From a virus: 64,000 nucleotides of DNA. The DNA is taken from IMG/VR virus record IMGVR_UViG_3300007554_000511, positions 1 through 64,000 of that record. One strand, given 5' to 3'. The notes below the pieces were generated by a model, which was not told where the DNA came from, ran no database searches, and saw only the letters and a list, made by a program, of their open reading frames with translations. Positions 23,020 to 31,156 of the stretch are shown here, in pieces (the stretch's first letter is position 1; every line of letters begins with the position of its first letter). The position numbers and the translations under genes were made by a program.

Positions 23020-24207
23020 TTATTTCCTTCCAATGATCATGAATCGATTGTATTTTTCAAGTGCAAGTGTACCTTTGAAGATGGTACGCGATAGTTTTAG
23101 TTTTTCAGCGAATTCGTCAACATTTGTGATTGTGTTCACCACACTATCATCATCATGTTCGACAAAATCATTGTTCTGTAGTATCACCAACATACCAGCT
23201 GGTATCTTCTCCCACCATGCGTCAAAATTTTCAATGTGTTCACAACTTGTATTGATTACAGTATTTGGATTATCCGTAATTGGATGGCTCATTCTATCAT
23301 TTGCATTACTCCAATACTGCCAAGTATGTTCATTATAATTAATGTCCATAATATCTTGTGTTATTGATTTAAATTGCCATTCGTTTTTAAACCAAGGCTT
23401 ATTAAATACTTCTGCAATGTCTACGCATGTATCGTCAATGTCAAAACTGCGAATTTTGTCAAACTTTACTTTACTTTCAAACATCATAGTGGATAGAATA
23501 CCATACCATCCTGCACACAAGAATACAGTACCAAGATCAATGCCAAAATCTTCTACTGTGCGAACTAGCCAACGCTTACTTGCGAGTTGACCACGTGCCA
23601 TACAGTCTGGACTGAATTTGACTTCATTCACAGAAATCAAAGATTTTAATGCCGGTACGAATTGCGTGTCTACATATCTCTCTAGTAACTTCCACAATGA
23701 CCACATGTTGTCTTCTAGGAGAACTTTACGCAGGTCTTCATCATCGATTAATCTAAACAGACTGTGTAAGTTTTTCTCTGTTACAGCCGCACGTAAGTCC
23801 TCTACTTCTGGCACATTGAACTTTGCCACCAGTCTGAATATACAGCGCGTGTTCTTTTCTGTAACGGCGCGGCGTAAATTGTCAAGTGCGGTGTCATCCC
23901 CGTTTACCGTTTCCATAATTCTAAAAATGCTATGTAGATTGTTTTCTGTCGCGGCGCTGCGAAGTTCTTCTACAAATTCATCATCAACATAACGACCTAG
24001 AACACGAAATATACTATATAGATTTTCTTCAACTACTGCTTTGCGCAATTCATCCAAATCGCCATAATCGCCAACTTCATCGTCGCGAACAACTTTAAAA
24101 ATACTCGGCAAATCTTTATCCACATACGCGCGGCGAAGATTTGCGATATCTTCGTTGTCTGGATATAAAATTTCAAATCTGTCTAAAATTTCGTAAATTT
24201 CTAGCAT
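23020..24207 (-). CDS. Helical-repeat domain fused to class I methyltransferase
   Basis: A 395-residue protein. Residues 20-195 contain six repeats of about 23-32 residues with consensus LR.AV.E.NLHSIFRL, likely a helical scaffold. Residues 215-395 look like a SAM-dependent methyltransferase: a glycine-poor nucleotide loop VFLCAGWYGILSTMM, an acidic strand end KIRSFDIDD, WQFKSITQDIMDI and VINTSCEHIENFDAWWEKI. The repeats may grip a protein or nucleic acid target. Substrate unknown. It abuts the gene downstream by one base. Confidence 0.78.
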   Translation of the reverse strand: MLEIYEILDRFEILYPDNEDIANLRRAYVDKDLPSIFKVVRDDEVGDYGDLDELRKAVVEENLYSIFRVLGRYVDDEFVEELRSAATENNLHSIFRIMETVNGDDTALDNLRRAVTEKNTRCIFRLVAKFNVPEVEDLRAAVTEKNLHSLFRLIDDEDLRKVLLEDNMWSLWKLLERYVDTQFVPALKSLISVNEVKFSPDCMARGQLASKRWLVRTVEDFGIDLGTVFLCAGWYGILSTMMFESKVKFDKIRSFDIDDTCVDIAEVFNKPWFKNEWQFKSITQDIMDINYNEHTWQYWSNANDRMSHPITDNPNTVINTSCEHIENFDAWWEKIPAGMLVILQNNDFVEHDDDSVVNTITNVDEFAEKLKLSRTIFKGTLALEKYNRFMIIGRK

Positions 24208-24208
24208 C

Positions 24209-24445
24209 TTAATGCATTACTTTCTTTGGCTTCATCAAATCCATAGCAGATACATATTCCAACATCTTTGAAATATCGTCAGGAAGCAAGTCGTCGTCTG
24301 CTAGGAACGCTGGCATTTGAACGCAACGAATGTTTCCGTTCATGTCAAATATAAACGCAAAATCGTCAGTTGTCAAGTTACTTTCTTCCGCAGTGCGCGT
24401 AACTTTAAAACTGTTCAGCGGGTTTGGCTTTTTACTATTTGACAT
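24209..24445 (-). CDS. Hypothetical small protein
   Basis: Seventy-eight residues from ATG 24445, which overlaps the stop of the MazG-like gene (TAATG). Acidic in the middle. No motif recognised. Confidence 0.62.
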   Translation of the reverse strand: MSNSKKPNPLNSFKVTRTAEESNLTTDDFAFIFDMNGNIRCVQMPAFLADDDLLPDDISKMLEYVSAMDLMKPKKVMH

Positions 24446-24708
24446 TAATCTACTAGTTTGCTCCATACCTTTAGTTTTTCGCGCTTTACATTTGCGCGAT
24501 CTTCAAGTTGTTTGTTTGTGACAAGTCCATGTTCAACCAGTAGTTCAAGCATACAATACACATCACCTGCTTCTTCGATAAGTTTGGATTGCCATTTTTC
24601 ATCAACCTCACTTTTCTTTTCAAATTTACGCAGATGTTTCATACAAACTTGTACAAGTTCCCCGCATTCTTCTGCGGTGAGTGCTAATAATTCTTGATAT
24701 GTGTTCAT
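24445..24708 (-). CDS. MazG-like nucleotide pyrophosphohydrolase
   Basis: An 87-residue all-alpha NTP pyrophosphohydrolase of the MazG type, with the metal-binding EECGEL (residues 13-18) and EEAGDVYCML (about residues 45-54) motifs. These enzymes hydrolyse NTPs or dNTPs and, in phages, have been linked to stringent-response control or nucleotide recycling. The single-domain size is normal for phage MazG. Confidence 0.85.
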   Translation of the reverse strand: MNTYQELLALTAEECGELVQVCMKHLRKFEKKSEVDEKWQSKLIEEAGDVYCMLELLVEHGLVTNKQLEDRANVKREKLKVWSKLVD

Positions 24709-25035
24709 TCATGGTCCTAACTTCACAGGTTGTGCATCTACAACAAATAATAGATACGCTTTTTCTTCATCTGTAATCTCAGCATAACGAACCCAGTCAT
24801 GTGGATCAAGTTCAATGCCGTTGATGTAAAAAGTTCCAGTATTTTCACTAGTTATTATAGCAGGTCCTTTACGATTATGCAACTCATTTCTGGAGTTTTT
24901 ACAATATTTCCAACCATCGTTGGTGGTATGTTCTGTCACAACATCATCATATGGATAACTAAGGTAGTTTTCAGTTGCGTCTATCTGAAACATCAAACTT
25001 TCAAGTATTAATTCATTTGCTGATATGTTTACCAT
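24709..25035 (-). CDS. HRxGPA-motif protein
   Basis: A 108-residue protein with NELHNRKGPAIIT followed by FYINGIELDPHDW (about residues 50-82), the same motif family as the broken gene at 9834-10079. Such LHR..GPA repeats are seen in phage proteins of unknown function. The first residues overlap the end of the small cysteine-containing gene upstream. Confidence 0.62.
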   Translation of the reverse strand: MVNISANELILESLMFQIDATENYLSYPYDDVVTEHTTNDGWKYCKNSRNELHNRKGPAIITSENTGTFYINGIELDPHDWVRYAEITDEEKAYLLFVVDAQPVKLGP

Positions 25036-25171
25036 CGCTTATTCCACTAGTATGCTTTTTGCTACCACAAGATTTACAGAATGTGATAATAACTTTAAAG
25101 GTAAACCCGCGAAGTTCCACATTGATTTCTTCGCGGACAATATCTGTGTTATCGCAACAGCCTTGAATCAT
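25013..25171 (-). CDS. Small cysteine-containing protein (52 residues)
   Basis: ATG 25169-25171 overlaps the upstream stop as ATGA. The product has GCCD and FCKSCGSKKH, which could bind zinc. It ends inside the next gene. Function unknown. Confidence 0.58.
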   Translation of the reverse strand: MIQGCCDNTDIVREEINVELRGFTFKVIITFCKSCGSKKHTSGISDGKHISK

Positions 25172-25509
25172 TGCTTCTTTCTTGCATCACGGAAATCTGA
25201 TACATCTTTTACGGCACTTTCCAATACTGCACTGTAGTTCAATGCAGTTTGTTCGGTTAGCACAATCGTAGTCTGCATTTCGGCGTAACCTTTGGTAACG
25301 ATCTGCCAAATCTGTTTCCAACGGTTTTTTTCCCACCACTTGGTATGCTGCGTGTGGTATAAGTGAACTTGTACGTGGCTATCATCTGCCTCTACTTCAA
25401 TCGTATGTGCGCAATCTTCGCTGCCACAATCGCACTGCACGTAATAAAACATTGCATCACCAAAGTCTCCTTGCTTGAGGATGCCAGTTGCAGGAGTTTC
25501 TACTTTCAT
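25168..25509 (-). CDS. Hypothetical phage protein
   Basis: A 113-residue protein with a beta-rich N-terminal half and a CDCGSEDCAH segment (about residues 26-35) that could bind zinc; helical C-terminus. It overlaps its neighbours on both sides. Function unknown. Confidence 0.68.
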   Translation of the reverse strand: MKVETPATGILKQGDFGDAMFYYVQCDCGSEDCAHTIEVEADDSHVQVHLYHTQHTKWWEKNRWKQIWQIVTKGYAEMQTTIVLTEQTALNYSAVLESAVKDVSDFRDARKKQ

Positions 25510-25677
25510 ACTTTATCGCCTTTAATCACATTGAACGGAATGACTTCTGCGTCAGGTTTTTTAGTTGTTGATTTCGGAGGTTCTGGAACATACGTGTGTG
25601 AATCTTTACGTGGGTCATAACTGCTACTTGGAACAACCCCGTATCCAACCAGTTCGCCTTTGCGACATCAATGCCAT
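25506..25677 (-). pseudogene. Short gene needing a +1 frameshift
   Basis: ATG at 25675-25677 overlaps the upstream stop, but that frame soon ends in TAG. The +1 frame continues as RKGELVGYGVVPSSSYDPRK and PDAEVIPFNVIKGDKV and its TGA overlaps the next ATG exactly as in neighbouring coupled genes. So an original gene of about 57 residues appears to have one base gained or lost near its start, or uses a frameshift. Confidence 0.5.
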
Positions 25678-25916
25678 TATGCTGCCTCCCAGGTCATCGT
25701 CACACCAACATTCATTTCGGCGTTGCGCTTTGCAGCATCAAATGAAACGAACGGCCCACGAGACGTAAACGCATCATCAAGTCCACCTTCTGGCGTATAC
25801 AGCATCCAATGGTTGCGATCATAGTTGTTTGTATCAACAAAGCGTTCGATACGAACAGGTTTAATGCTGTTAGTAGCAACAGCAACAGTTTCGCTAACAA
25901 CTTTGAACTGCATCAT
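25677..25916 (-). CDS. Hypothetical small protein
   Basis: Seventy-nine residues with repeated beta-like segments and no motif. First gene after the GAATC promoter at 25947. Function unknown. Confidence 0.66.
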   Translation of the reverse strand: MMQFKVVSETVAVATNSIKPVRIERFVDTNNYDRNHWMLYTPEGGLDDAFTSRGPFVSFDAAKRNAEMNVGVTMTWEAA

Positions 25917-25946
25917 GTCTTGATTCCTTCTCTTGACTACTCTATT

Positions 25947-25974
25947 AATATAGCATGATTCGCAAGGATGTCAA
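25947..25974 (-). promoter_or_regulatory. Sigma70-type promoter with GAATC spacer and extended -10
   Basis: TTGACA, 16 bases, TATATT with TGC before it; spacer GCGAATCATGC puts GAATC four bases before the -10. Confidence 0.87.
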
Positions 25975-25991
25975 GAAAAAGATGGGGATTT

Positions 25992-27122
25992 TTACATCCC
26001 CATCCATTTTGCACAAGCGTCCCACTTGACGTTAGTAAACAGTTGCTTTTCTACGTGCTGCATTAGAACATCACGAACATCGTTACCATCAAGAACACGG
26101 AACAACAGAGGAACCATTTGCTTGTCTTCCACAGTCGGAACAAACTGCGTAGCGATTGCTTTGCGGTCACCCTCATACGATTGATCACACGCCATACGAA
26201 GACCATAGAGACGGTTTTCAGTTTGCTTAAACGCTTTCCAGAAACGAATTTCAAAGTTACGAACACGGTTAGCTTGAACAACCGGCAGCATCGGCATAAC
26301 ATCGTCGATTTCTTCATTGATAATCAAGTTAACGATATTACGTTCAAACACAATGCGATCCACAGTCTTGTGGATACGTACATACCAATCGTTTTTAACT
26401 TTCAGCATGTGTCCATCAGCAAAACGGATGATGTCACCTTCACGACCTTCTGCTTGACGCTGGCGGGCAATGTAGTCACTAATATTACCTTCTACCGAAC
26501 CATAACGAGGAACCTTGGTGAACGGTGCCGCTTCGTCAAACATGTATTCACCAGTAAAGTTATTACGGCTACCAAGGTAAACAAGGTCTGCTTCTTCGTA
26601 TGCAAGAACAATCTGGTTGAACGGGCTAATCCACTCAAAGATAGGAGTTTCATTGCGGTCAAAAGCGTCACGCATCCACTCTTTTTTGGCGGGGTCTTGT
26701 GCAGCAAGCCACGTTTCTGCTTGCATCGCAACCTCGGTTACACCCATCTTGGTAGCAAGACGAAGATAGCCGTCAACCACGATAGGACGGATCATTGAAC
26801 CATCCATCTTTTCCATAATGATGTGATCTTGCGACATATCAACCACGTGAGATTGAGTTTCTTCACGTTCATTGATGTTGAAGAACTTGTGGAATGGACG
26901 CGAAATAATATAGCCTTCACGGTCAAAAATAAGGCCACGGCATTCACGGCGAATAGCACCACCTAAATCATCAGGTCCAGTCATATCAAACGTATCAGCC
27001 ATAGCAACAACGTAGTTTACTACCTTGTAACCTTCACGCTCCGCTAGAATGAATTCCCCGCGAGTTTGAATGTAAGGCAGAACATCGTCAAGATGGCGAA
27101 TTTCTGGAAACTTGTAGTGCAT
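25992..27122 (-). CDS. rnlA: RNA ligase 1 (T4 Rnl1-type)
   Basis: T4 RNA ligase 1 seals tRNA broken by host anticodon nucleases. The 376-residue product matches the T4 enzyme in length and has the nucleotidyl-lysine motif EKMDGSMI (K of KxDG, about residue 105), a motif III-like FEWISP (about residues 164-169), the motif IV-like EGDIIRF and the motif V lysines HMLKVKND (about residues 240-247). Its partners, a 5' kinase and a 3' phosphatase, are encoded nearby, giving a full tRNA repair set. Confidence 0.93.
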   Translation of the reverse strand: MHYKFPEIRHLDDVLPYIQTRGEFILAEREGYKVVNYVVAMADTFDMTGPDDLGGAIRRECRGLIFDREGYIISRPFHKFFNINEREETQSHVVDMSQDHIIMEKMDGSMIRPIVVDGYLRLATKMGVTEVAMQAETWLAAQDPAKKEWMRDAFDRNETPIFEWISPFNQIVLAYEEADLVYLGSRNNFTGEYMFDEAAPFTKVPRYGSVEGNISDYIARQRQAEGREGDIIRFADGHMLKVKNDWYVRIHKTVDRIVFERNIVNLIINEEIDDVMPMLPVVQANRVRNFEIRFWKAFKQTENRLYGLRMACDQSYEGDRKAIATQFVPTVEDKQMVPLLFRVLDGNDVRDVLMQHVEKQLFTNVKWDACAKWMGM

Positions 27123-27125
27123 ATC

Positions 27126-27275
27126 TTATGCTCCTAGTTCTACTTCTTTGATACGTGTGTCAGTAATATCGTCAGCAATGTTTTCTGCGATGGTTTCGGC
27201 AATATCGTAGGATTCAGTTACAAACTGTTTTACTTTTTGATCTGCAACGTAAACTTCAACAATGTACTGCTTCAT
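27126..27275 (-). CDS. Small acidic protein (49 residues)
   Basis: ATG 27273-27275 overlaps the stop of the kinase gene as ATGA; TAA at 27126 lies just before the RNA ligase start. It begins MKQYIVEVYVADQKVKQ and has a beta-beta-alpha look. It sits between kinase and ligase, so may assist or simply share their transcript. Confidence 0.62.
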   Translation of the reverse strand: MKQYIVEVYVADQKVKQFVTESYDIAETIAENIADDITDTRIKEVELGA

Positions 27276-27808
27276 TCGTCAACTCCATAATCAATGCCAA
27301 GCAAGGCACCATGCATATTGTAGAAAGTGATCATATCAAAACCTTCCGCTACAGTAGGGACAGTAAATGATTCGATCATATTAGTCAAGATGTTTTGTGG
27401 AATAGTTTTTCCAGGACGATTGCGCAAGCGATAGGCCCACGCTTTTTGATCATCGAACCACCCTGCTTCTGGTGGAATGATACATTCACAACGAACTTGG
27501 TATCCCGCTTGCTTCATACGGTTGATGATTTTCTTACGCTTGCCTTCACCAAGGTTGGTTTGGTCCCAGATGATGTCTCGCTGTTCTTTAATTGCATCAT
27601 CTAACAGTGCGTTCATGGACTCTGTTGCTGCTTTGATGTTATCTTCAAACGCTTCATTATAAGTCTTACCAAAGTTGGCGGCCGCTTCTTCAATGAATTG
27701 GTCAGTGCTGTAAATGAAAGTATCAACATCTTTATACATACCATTTACAATAGTGGATTTGCCCAAACCAGGCAAGCCAACCATTACATAACAAATAGGT
27801 TCAGACAT
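27272..27808 (-). CDS. Polynucleotide 5'-kinase (PseT kinase-domain type)
   Basis: A 178-residue P-loop kinase with MVGLPGLGKST (residues 8-18), STDQFIEEA as the acidic catalytic segment, IIWDQTN and a lid with arginines (RLRNRPGK). This is the layout of the N-terminal kinase half of T4 polynucleotide kinase. The 3'-phosphatase half is absent and is instead encoded at 28930-29379. Position directly upstream of the RNA ligase supports a role in tRNA repair. Confidence 0.82.
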   Translation of the reverse strand: MSEPICYVMVGLPGLGKSTIVNGMYKDVDTFIYSTDQFIEEAAANFGKTYNEAFEDNIKAATESMNALLDDAIKEQRDIIWDQTNLGEGKRKKIINRMKQAGYQVRCECIIPPEAGWFDDQKAWAYRLRNRPGKTIPQNILTNMIESFTVPTVAEGFDMITFYNMHGALLGIDYGVDE

Positions 27809-28434
27809 TATTTCTCCAATGCTTGTGCTAGTTTGCGAGTTGTGTCAATACCCTCTATGACACTGTTATAGAATGATTCGTTCACATTGTCAACCAAAAT
27901 ATTCAGCATCATAGTTTCTTTGAGTTTTTGCATAAACGAAATGTTGTTTCGTGCAAATTCTTCAACCGTGCAACCATACAAGTTCATAGACTCATTCATA
28001 ATCCTTACAAAGTTATTTGTTGTTTGCACTTTGTCAGTCAATGCGTGAAGGTCTGCACGAATAAGTGCTTTATGAGTATCTTTTGACCAAGTTGTGACTT
28101 CGTGGCGAATAGTCTGCCCGATAAGAATACCAATCTCAATCAAATCAACTTCATAATTGCTAAATCCGCTATATTGTTTACACATATCGTAGAATAGCAA
28201 TGCAGAACGTTCTTCTTTATCTGGTTGATTATCATACACAATGTCGTGAAACATTACTGCCCAATCAAGATTGGAATCGTATGGAACGTTTGTATCTTCA
28301 AGATACTGATACATCGCTTCAATATGACTGTTGTTGTGATACTCGCAACCGTTGATTTCGTTCTCATTCATAAGAACATATGCTTCGGTTGCCAGATCAG
28401 TGTATTGTATTCTAGACCAAGGATAAGCACTCAT
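27808..28434 (-). CDS. HD-domain metal-dependent phosphohydrolase
   Basis: A 208-residue helical protein with YHNNSHIEAM (about residues 32-41) and the HD pair in VMFHDIVYDNQPDKEERS (about residues 60-77), followed by a conserved distal DLHALTDK. This fits the predicted HD-superfamily hydrolases related to nucleotide phosphatases. It lies between the kinase and phosphatase genes of the RNA repair set; a role on cyclic phosphates or nucleotides is possible but not shown. Confidence 0.78.
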   Translation of the reverse strand: MSAYPWSRIQYTDLATEAYVLMNENEINGCEYHNNSHIEAMYQYLEDTNVPYDSNLDWAVMFHDIVYDNQPDKEERSALLFYDMCKQYSGFSNYEVDLIEIGILIGQTIRHEVTTWSKDTHKALIRADLHALTDKVQTTNNFVRIMNESMNLYGCTVEEFARNNISFMQKLKETMMLNILVDNVNESFYNSVIEGIDTTRKLAQALEK

Positions 28435-28601
28435 TGTTCTTCATCCCATTGAATTTCTCGGTCTCGGAACCACCTCTGGCGAACTGCTTTTTCTTGATCA
28501 GTTTTGGCGTAAAAGATCCAACTTTTATATCCATTCACGAATAGAATAGCGTCAGCAATCATATAGCCCGCAAACATAATAGCTAGTGTAACTCCGAGCA
28601 T
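28431..28601 (-). CDS. Small membrane protein (56 residues)
   Basis: ATG at 28599-28601 overlaps the previous stop and the TGA overlaps the HD gene ATG. The first 22 residues (LGVTLAIMFAGYMIADAILF) form one membrane helix, followed by a charged cytoplasmic tail rich in Arg/Gln/Glu. Function unknown. Confidence 0.6.
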   Translation of the reverse strand: MLGVTLAIMFAGYMIADAILFVNGYKSWIFYAKTDQEKAVRQRWFRDREIQWDEEQ

Positions 28602-28930
28602 TACAGTTCCTCTACAGTTTGTTGACCTAGTTCGATTCGATCAATTGATTCTGGAGCATGCCAAACGTTACCAATACGAATTCCGTCACTACCACGTTTA
28701 TCAAGCCAACTATTAAGATCAGAGTTAAACGAATTCTCGTTAGCGTTTCTAAACACCCAATCACGACCCCTAACATCCTCTTGACTATACACTCTGATAA
28801 ATGGGTTGTCAACTCCTTTGATATAAACTTTCAATAATTGATTACGCCGACGAAGAGGGTCGGTTTCGTAAGCCTTCTCTGCTTCGGTTTGTGGGTTCCA
28901 GAACCATTTAAGTTTTTCAATTAGTGACAT
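28601..28930 (-). CDS. Hypothetical protein
   Basis: A 109-residue soluble protein with an aromatic N-terminus (EKLKWFWNP) and no recognised motif. One-base overlap with the phosphatase gene upstream and TAATG coupling downstream. Confidence 0.65.
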   Translation of the reverse strand: MSLIEKLKWFWNPQTEAEKAYETDPLRRRNQLLKVYIKGVDNPFIRVYSQEDVRGRDWVFRNANENSFNSDLNSWLDKRGSDGIRIGNVWHAPESIDRIELGQQTVEEL

Positions 28931-29379
28931 TAGAAGTCCTCTTCACCTTGATATACATTAAAAACAAAGATACCGTTATCACGCCACATGCGCACAACAC
29001 GTGGACGATCATCAAACACCATGTCAGGCTTTTTACCGTAGTCCGCAATGATTTGATCCAAGATTTCTTGCTTGACAATGTCATCGCTGCGGAAGTCGTC
29101 TGCCTTACGCATGAACAGATGCGAATCAACGCTCCAAAAGCCATTAGCATCCAGCCATGCTACAGTAGCATCACCGCTACGCTCGTTACGACCACTGGCA
29201 AACACAATGTCGTGACCAGCATCACGCAGAGCAAAGAACGCTGCTGCCACATGTGGATTCACAACATCATTCGGAATGCCAGCGTCAAACGCCTTCCAGT
29301 TCTTTGGTTTGCTGCGAACATAATCCAGCCGATGCTCGATGTTTGCTAAGGTTCCGTCAATGTCAAATACTACCAGCAT
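28930..29379 (-). CDS. Polynucleotide 3'-phosphatase (PseT phosphatase-domain type, HAD)
   Basis: The 149-residue product aligns by eye with the C-terminal half of T4 PseT: HAD motif FDIDGTLANIEHR (residues 4-16), VNPHVAA, the FASGRNER loop, the RSDDIVKQEILDQII segment and VFDDRPRVVRMWRDNGI (about residues 117-133). That half removes 3' or cyclic phosphates from cleaved tRNA. Here it is a free-standing gene, with the kinase half 1.1 kb downstream. It is first behind a GAATC promoter. Confidence 0.85.
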   Translation of the reverse strand: MLVVFDIDGTLANIEHRLDYVRSKPKNWKAFDAGIPNDVVNPHVAAAFFALRDAGHDIVFASGRNERSGDATVAWLDANGFWSVDSHLFMRKADDFRSDDIVKQEILDQIIADYGKKPDMVFDDRPRVVRMWRDNGIFVFNVYQGEEDF

Positions 29380-29413
29380 TATTCTTCCAATCCTTCTCTT
29401 TGCTTACATATTA

Positions 29414-29441
29414 GTTATAGCATGATTCGCGAGGATGTCAA
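29414..29441 (-). promoter_or_regulatory. Sigma70-type promoter with GAATC spacer
   Basis: TTGACA, 16 bases, TATAAC preceded by TGC; GCGAATCATGC in the spacer. It drives the phosphatase-HD-kinase-ligase run. Confidence 0.87.
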
Positions 29442-29443
29442 GT

Positions 29444-29908
29444 TTATTCTACATATGCTTTTGCAAAACCTTCAACATAAAGAGTACGACTAACTGTAAG
29501 TTTATAAAAGTTGAAATCCCCGAACATTCCCCACATCTGCGCACCGCTATCTACTTTGCAATATTCACTTAACAGATTTTGATATTCATTTGACGATTTA
29601 TCAAGCAAAAGTTTTTCAATCGTGCCGCTAAATGTAACGCGAGGATTATTCATTTTTGTTTTGTGAAATTCTACACCAGCAAAATATACACTACAGCGTT
29701 TATTATCTGAAATATTTCGTGTGTGTTCACTTAGATCACTAAGCAACAAATAGATTTCATCGTTTAATATCATTGGGACTACTTTGGTCACCATTGGGAA
29801 TTCTGCGTTTATAGTCCCTAGTGCAGAATGGGAAAAATCAGACAACAAGAGTTTTATCTTGTCTCTGATTTCATTTGTTATTGGATGATATGTGTCATTA
29901 TTTTTCAT
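29444..29908 (-). CDS. PNPOx/HugZ-like FMN-binding split-barrel protein
   Basis: A 154-residue protein from ATG 29908 (ATGA overlap with the previous gene). The segments ALGTINAEFPMVTKVVPM, EIYLLLSDLSEHTRNI and RVTFSGTIEKL, then MWGMFGDFNFYKLTVSRTLYVEGFAKAY, follow the pyridoxamine-phosphate-oxidase-like/HugZ heme-utilisation family. Members bind FMN or heme and act as oxidoreductases. Its function in a phage is unknown; a redox or iron-heme role would fit other genes here. Confidence 0.72.
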   Translation of the reverse strand: MKNNDTYHPITNEIRDKIKLLLSDFSHSALGTINAEFPMVTKVVPMILNDEIYLLLSDLSEHTRNISDNKRCSVYFAGVEFHKTKMNNPRVTFSGTIEKLLLDKSSNEYQNLLSEYCKVDSGAQMWGMFGDFNFYKLTVSRTLYVEGFAKAYVE

Positions 29909-30153
29909 TCGTTTGTAAACATGTAGTAAGCATGTTCCTCCTGCGTTGCATTCAACACTATACGATAGCAAAGTTGAAGTGTTGCTGGATTACGAACCAT
30001 ATCTAGTTCCACGTCACCAGTGGAAATCTTTTCACGAATCCATTCGTTTTCTTCTACCCAATCCTGTATTGCTAGACTTGCATACATACCTGGATCTTCT
30101 GATCCATCGTTTATGTTGAATGTTTTAATTATCCGTTTGATTTTGTGCATCAA
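29905..30153 (-). CDS. Hypothetical small protein
   Basis: Eighty-two residues, mixed helix, no motif. Overlaps the oxidase-like gene (ATGA) and the gene upstream by 29 bases. Function unknown. Confidence 0.62.
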   Translation of the reverse strand: MMHKIKRIIKTFNINDGSEDPGMYASLAIQDWVEENEWIREKISTGDVELDMVRNPATLQLCYRIVLNATQEEHAYYMFTNE

Positions 30154-30376
30154 TTTTAAGTGCCAAATTCTCTACCATCAACTTTAGAATAGTCGCAAGT
30201 AGCAATACTTCTTTGTCATCCGAAGATTGGATGTTTTCAAACATTTCAAGCGTAGTTATGGACATACTTTCATATGCCACTTCTTTGTCTAGCATAGACT
30301 TATCCCAATCAATAGAATCTTGTATTCCCATGGTCTCTGCTAGTTCAATTAAAGTGTTCGGATCAATCATTTCCAT
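30125..30376 (-). CDS. Hypothetical acidic small protein
   Basis: Eighty-three residues, acidic and helical (many Glu, Asp, Leu, Met). Overlaps on both sides. Function unknown. Confidence 0.62.
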   Translation of the reverse strand: MEMIDPNTLIELAETMGIQDSIDWDKSMLDKEVAYESMSITTLEMFENIQSSDDKEVLLLATILKLMVENLALKIDAQNQTDN

Positions 30377-30611
30377 ACCTCATTACATACATCATTGCAT
30401 CATTCATATTTTCAAATTCCGCCCAGATGTTTACTGTGCCACCTTCATAATCGCCGATGGCGCAAAAAGAATCATACACCCGTTGTGCATGTTCTACCAA
30501 ATATTGTCCCGGTTCCGTCTTACAGAAGCCAAGCAGAACGTTACGGCATGTACCTCTGATTTCTTTATCAAGACCAATGCTAATCGCAGCAACCATAACC
30601 TTTTCTACCAT
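30363..30611 (-). CDS. Hypothetical small protein
   Basis: Eighty-two residues with a helical N-terminal half and a C-terminal part resembling small phage proteins that end in aromatic strands (VNIWAEFENMNDAMMYVMR). Overlaps the metallophosphoesterase gene by seven bases. Function unknown. Confidence 0.64.
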   Translation of the reverse strand: MVEKVMVAAISIGLDKEIRGTCRNVLLGFCKTEPGQYLVEHAQRVYDSFCAIGDYEGGTVNIWAEFENMNDAMMYVMRYGND

Positions 30612-31156
30612 TTGCGAAGTTCCTCAATGTTTACTGGTGTGTAGTTAATTTTTTCAACTGATACGTTGCGGTATGGACCTTCTGGGCTATCGTGTTGGTG
30701 AATATGCCCGTGAACATTTAGCAGTGTTTCACATCCATCAGGCCACACTTTTGTTTTGTCTGTCTGTTGTAGCAATCCACTTTCGTGAAGGGGGACGTGA
30801 CTAAACATCAAACCAAATTCTGGAAACATTCTCCACATTTGAACTTTTGCAAAGAACCCACCACTTGATAGAAACTTAATATCATCGTGATTGCCAACAA
30901 TGAGACGTTTGCTGCCATTGAATTTGGGCCACAGTTTCTTGAAGTCTTCTTTATCGCCCATAAAGACATCGCCAAGGTGATACACGATATCACCTTGCTT
31001 AACGACACTGTTCCAGTTTTCAAGCATACACTCATTCATTTGGTCAACATTGTCAAACAGTTCACCACGAAAACGAACGCCGTCTTTGTCCTTAAAGTTT
31101 AGAATGTTGCTGTGAAATAAGTGGGTGTCGCTGATTACCCAGATATCTCTACTCAT
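30605..31156 (-). CDS. Calcineurin-like metallophosphoesterase
   Basis: A 183-residue two-metal phosphoesterase with the motifs WVISDTHLFH (residues 6-15), GDIVYHLGDVF (about residues 55-65), IVGNHDD (about residues 86-92), MFSHVPLH and NVHGHIHQH (about residues 147-155). It could hydrolyse phosphodiesters, nucleotides or phosphoproteins. It is one base from the UV endonuclease gene. Common in phages, with the exact substrate unknown. Confidence 0.9.
   Translation of the reverse strand: MSRDIWVISDTHLFHSNILNFKDKDGVRFRGELFDNVDQMNECMLENWNSVVKQGDIVYHLGDVFMGDKEDFKKLWPKFNGSKRLIVGNHDDIKFLSSGGFFAKVQMWRMFPEFGLMFSHVPLHESGLLQQTDKTKVWPDGCETLLNVHGHIHQHDSPEGPYRNVSVEKINYTPVNIEELRKW

Noticed and set aside
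26118-26798. Plus-strand frame of 226 residues opposite RNA ligase
   Set aside because: Antisense shadow; the ligase motifs on the minus strand are clear and the plus frame has no ribosome site or homology-like pattern.
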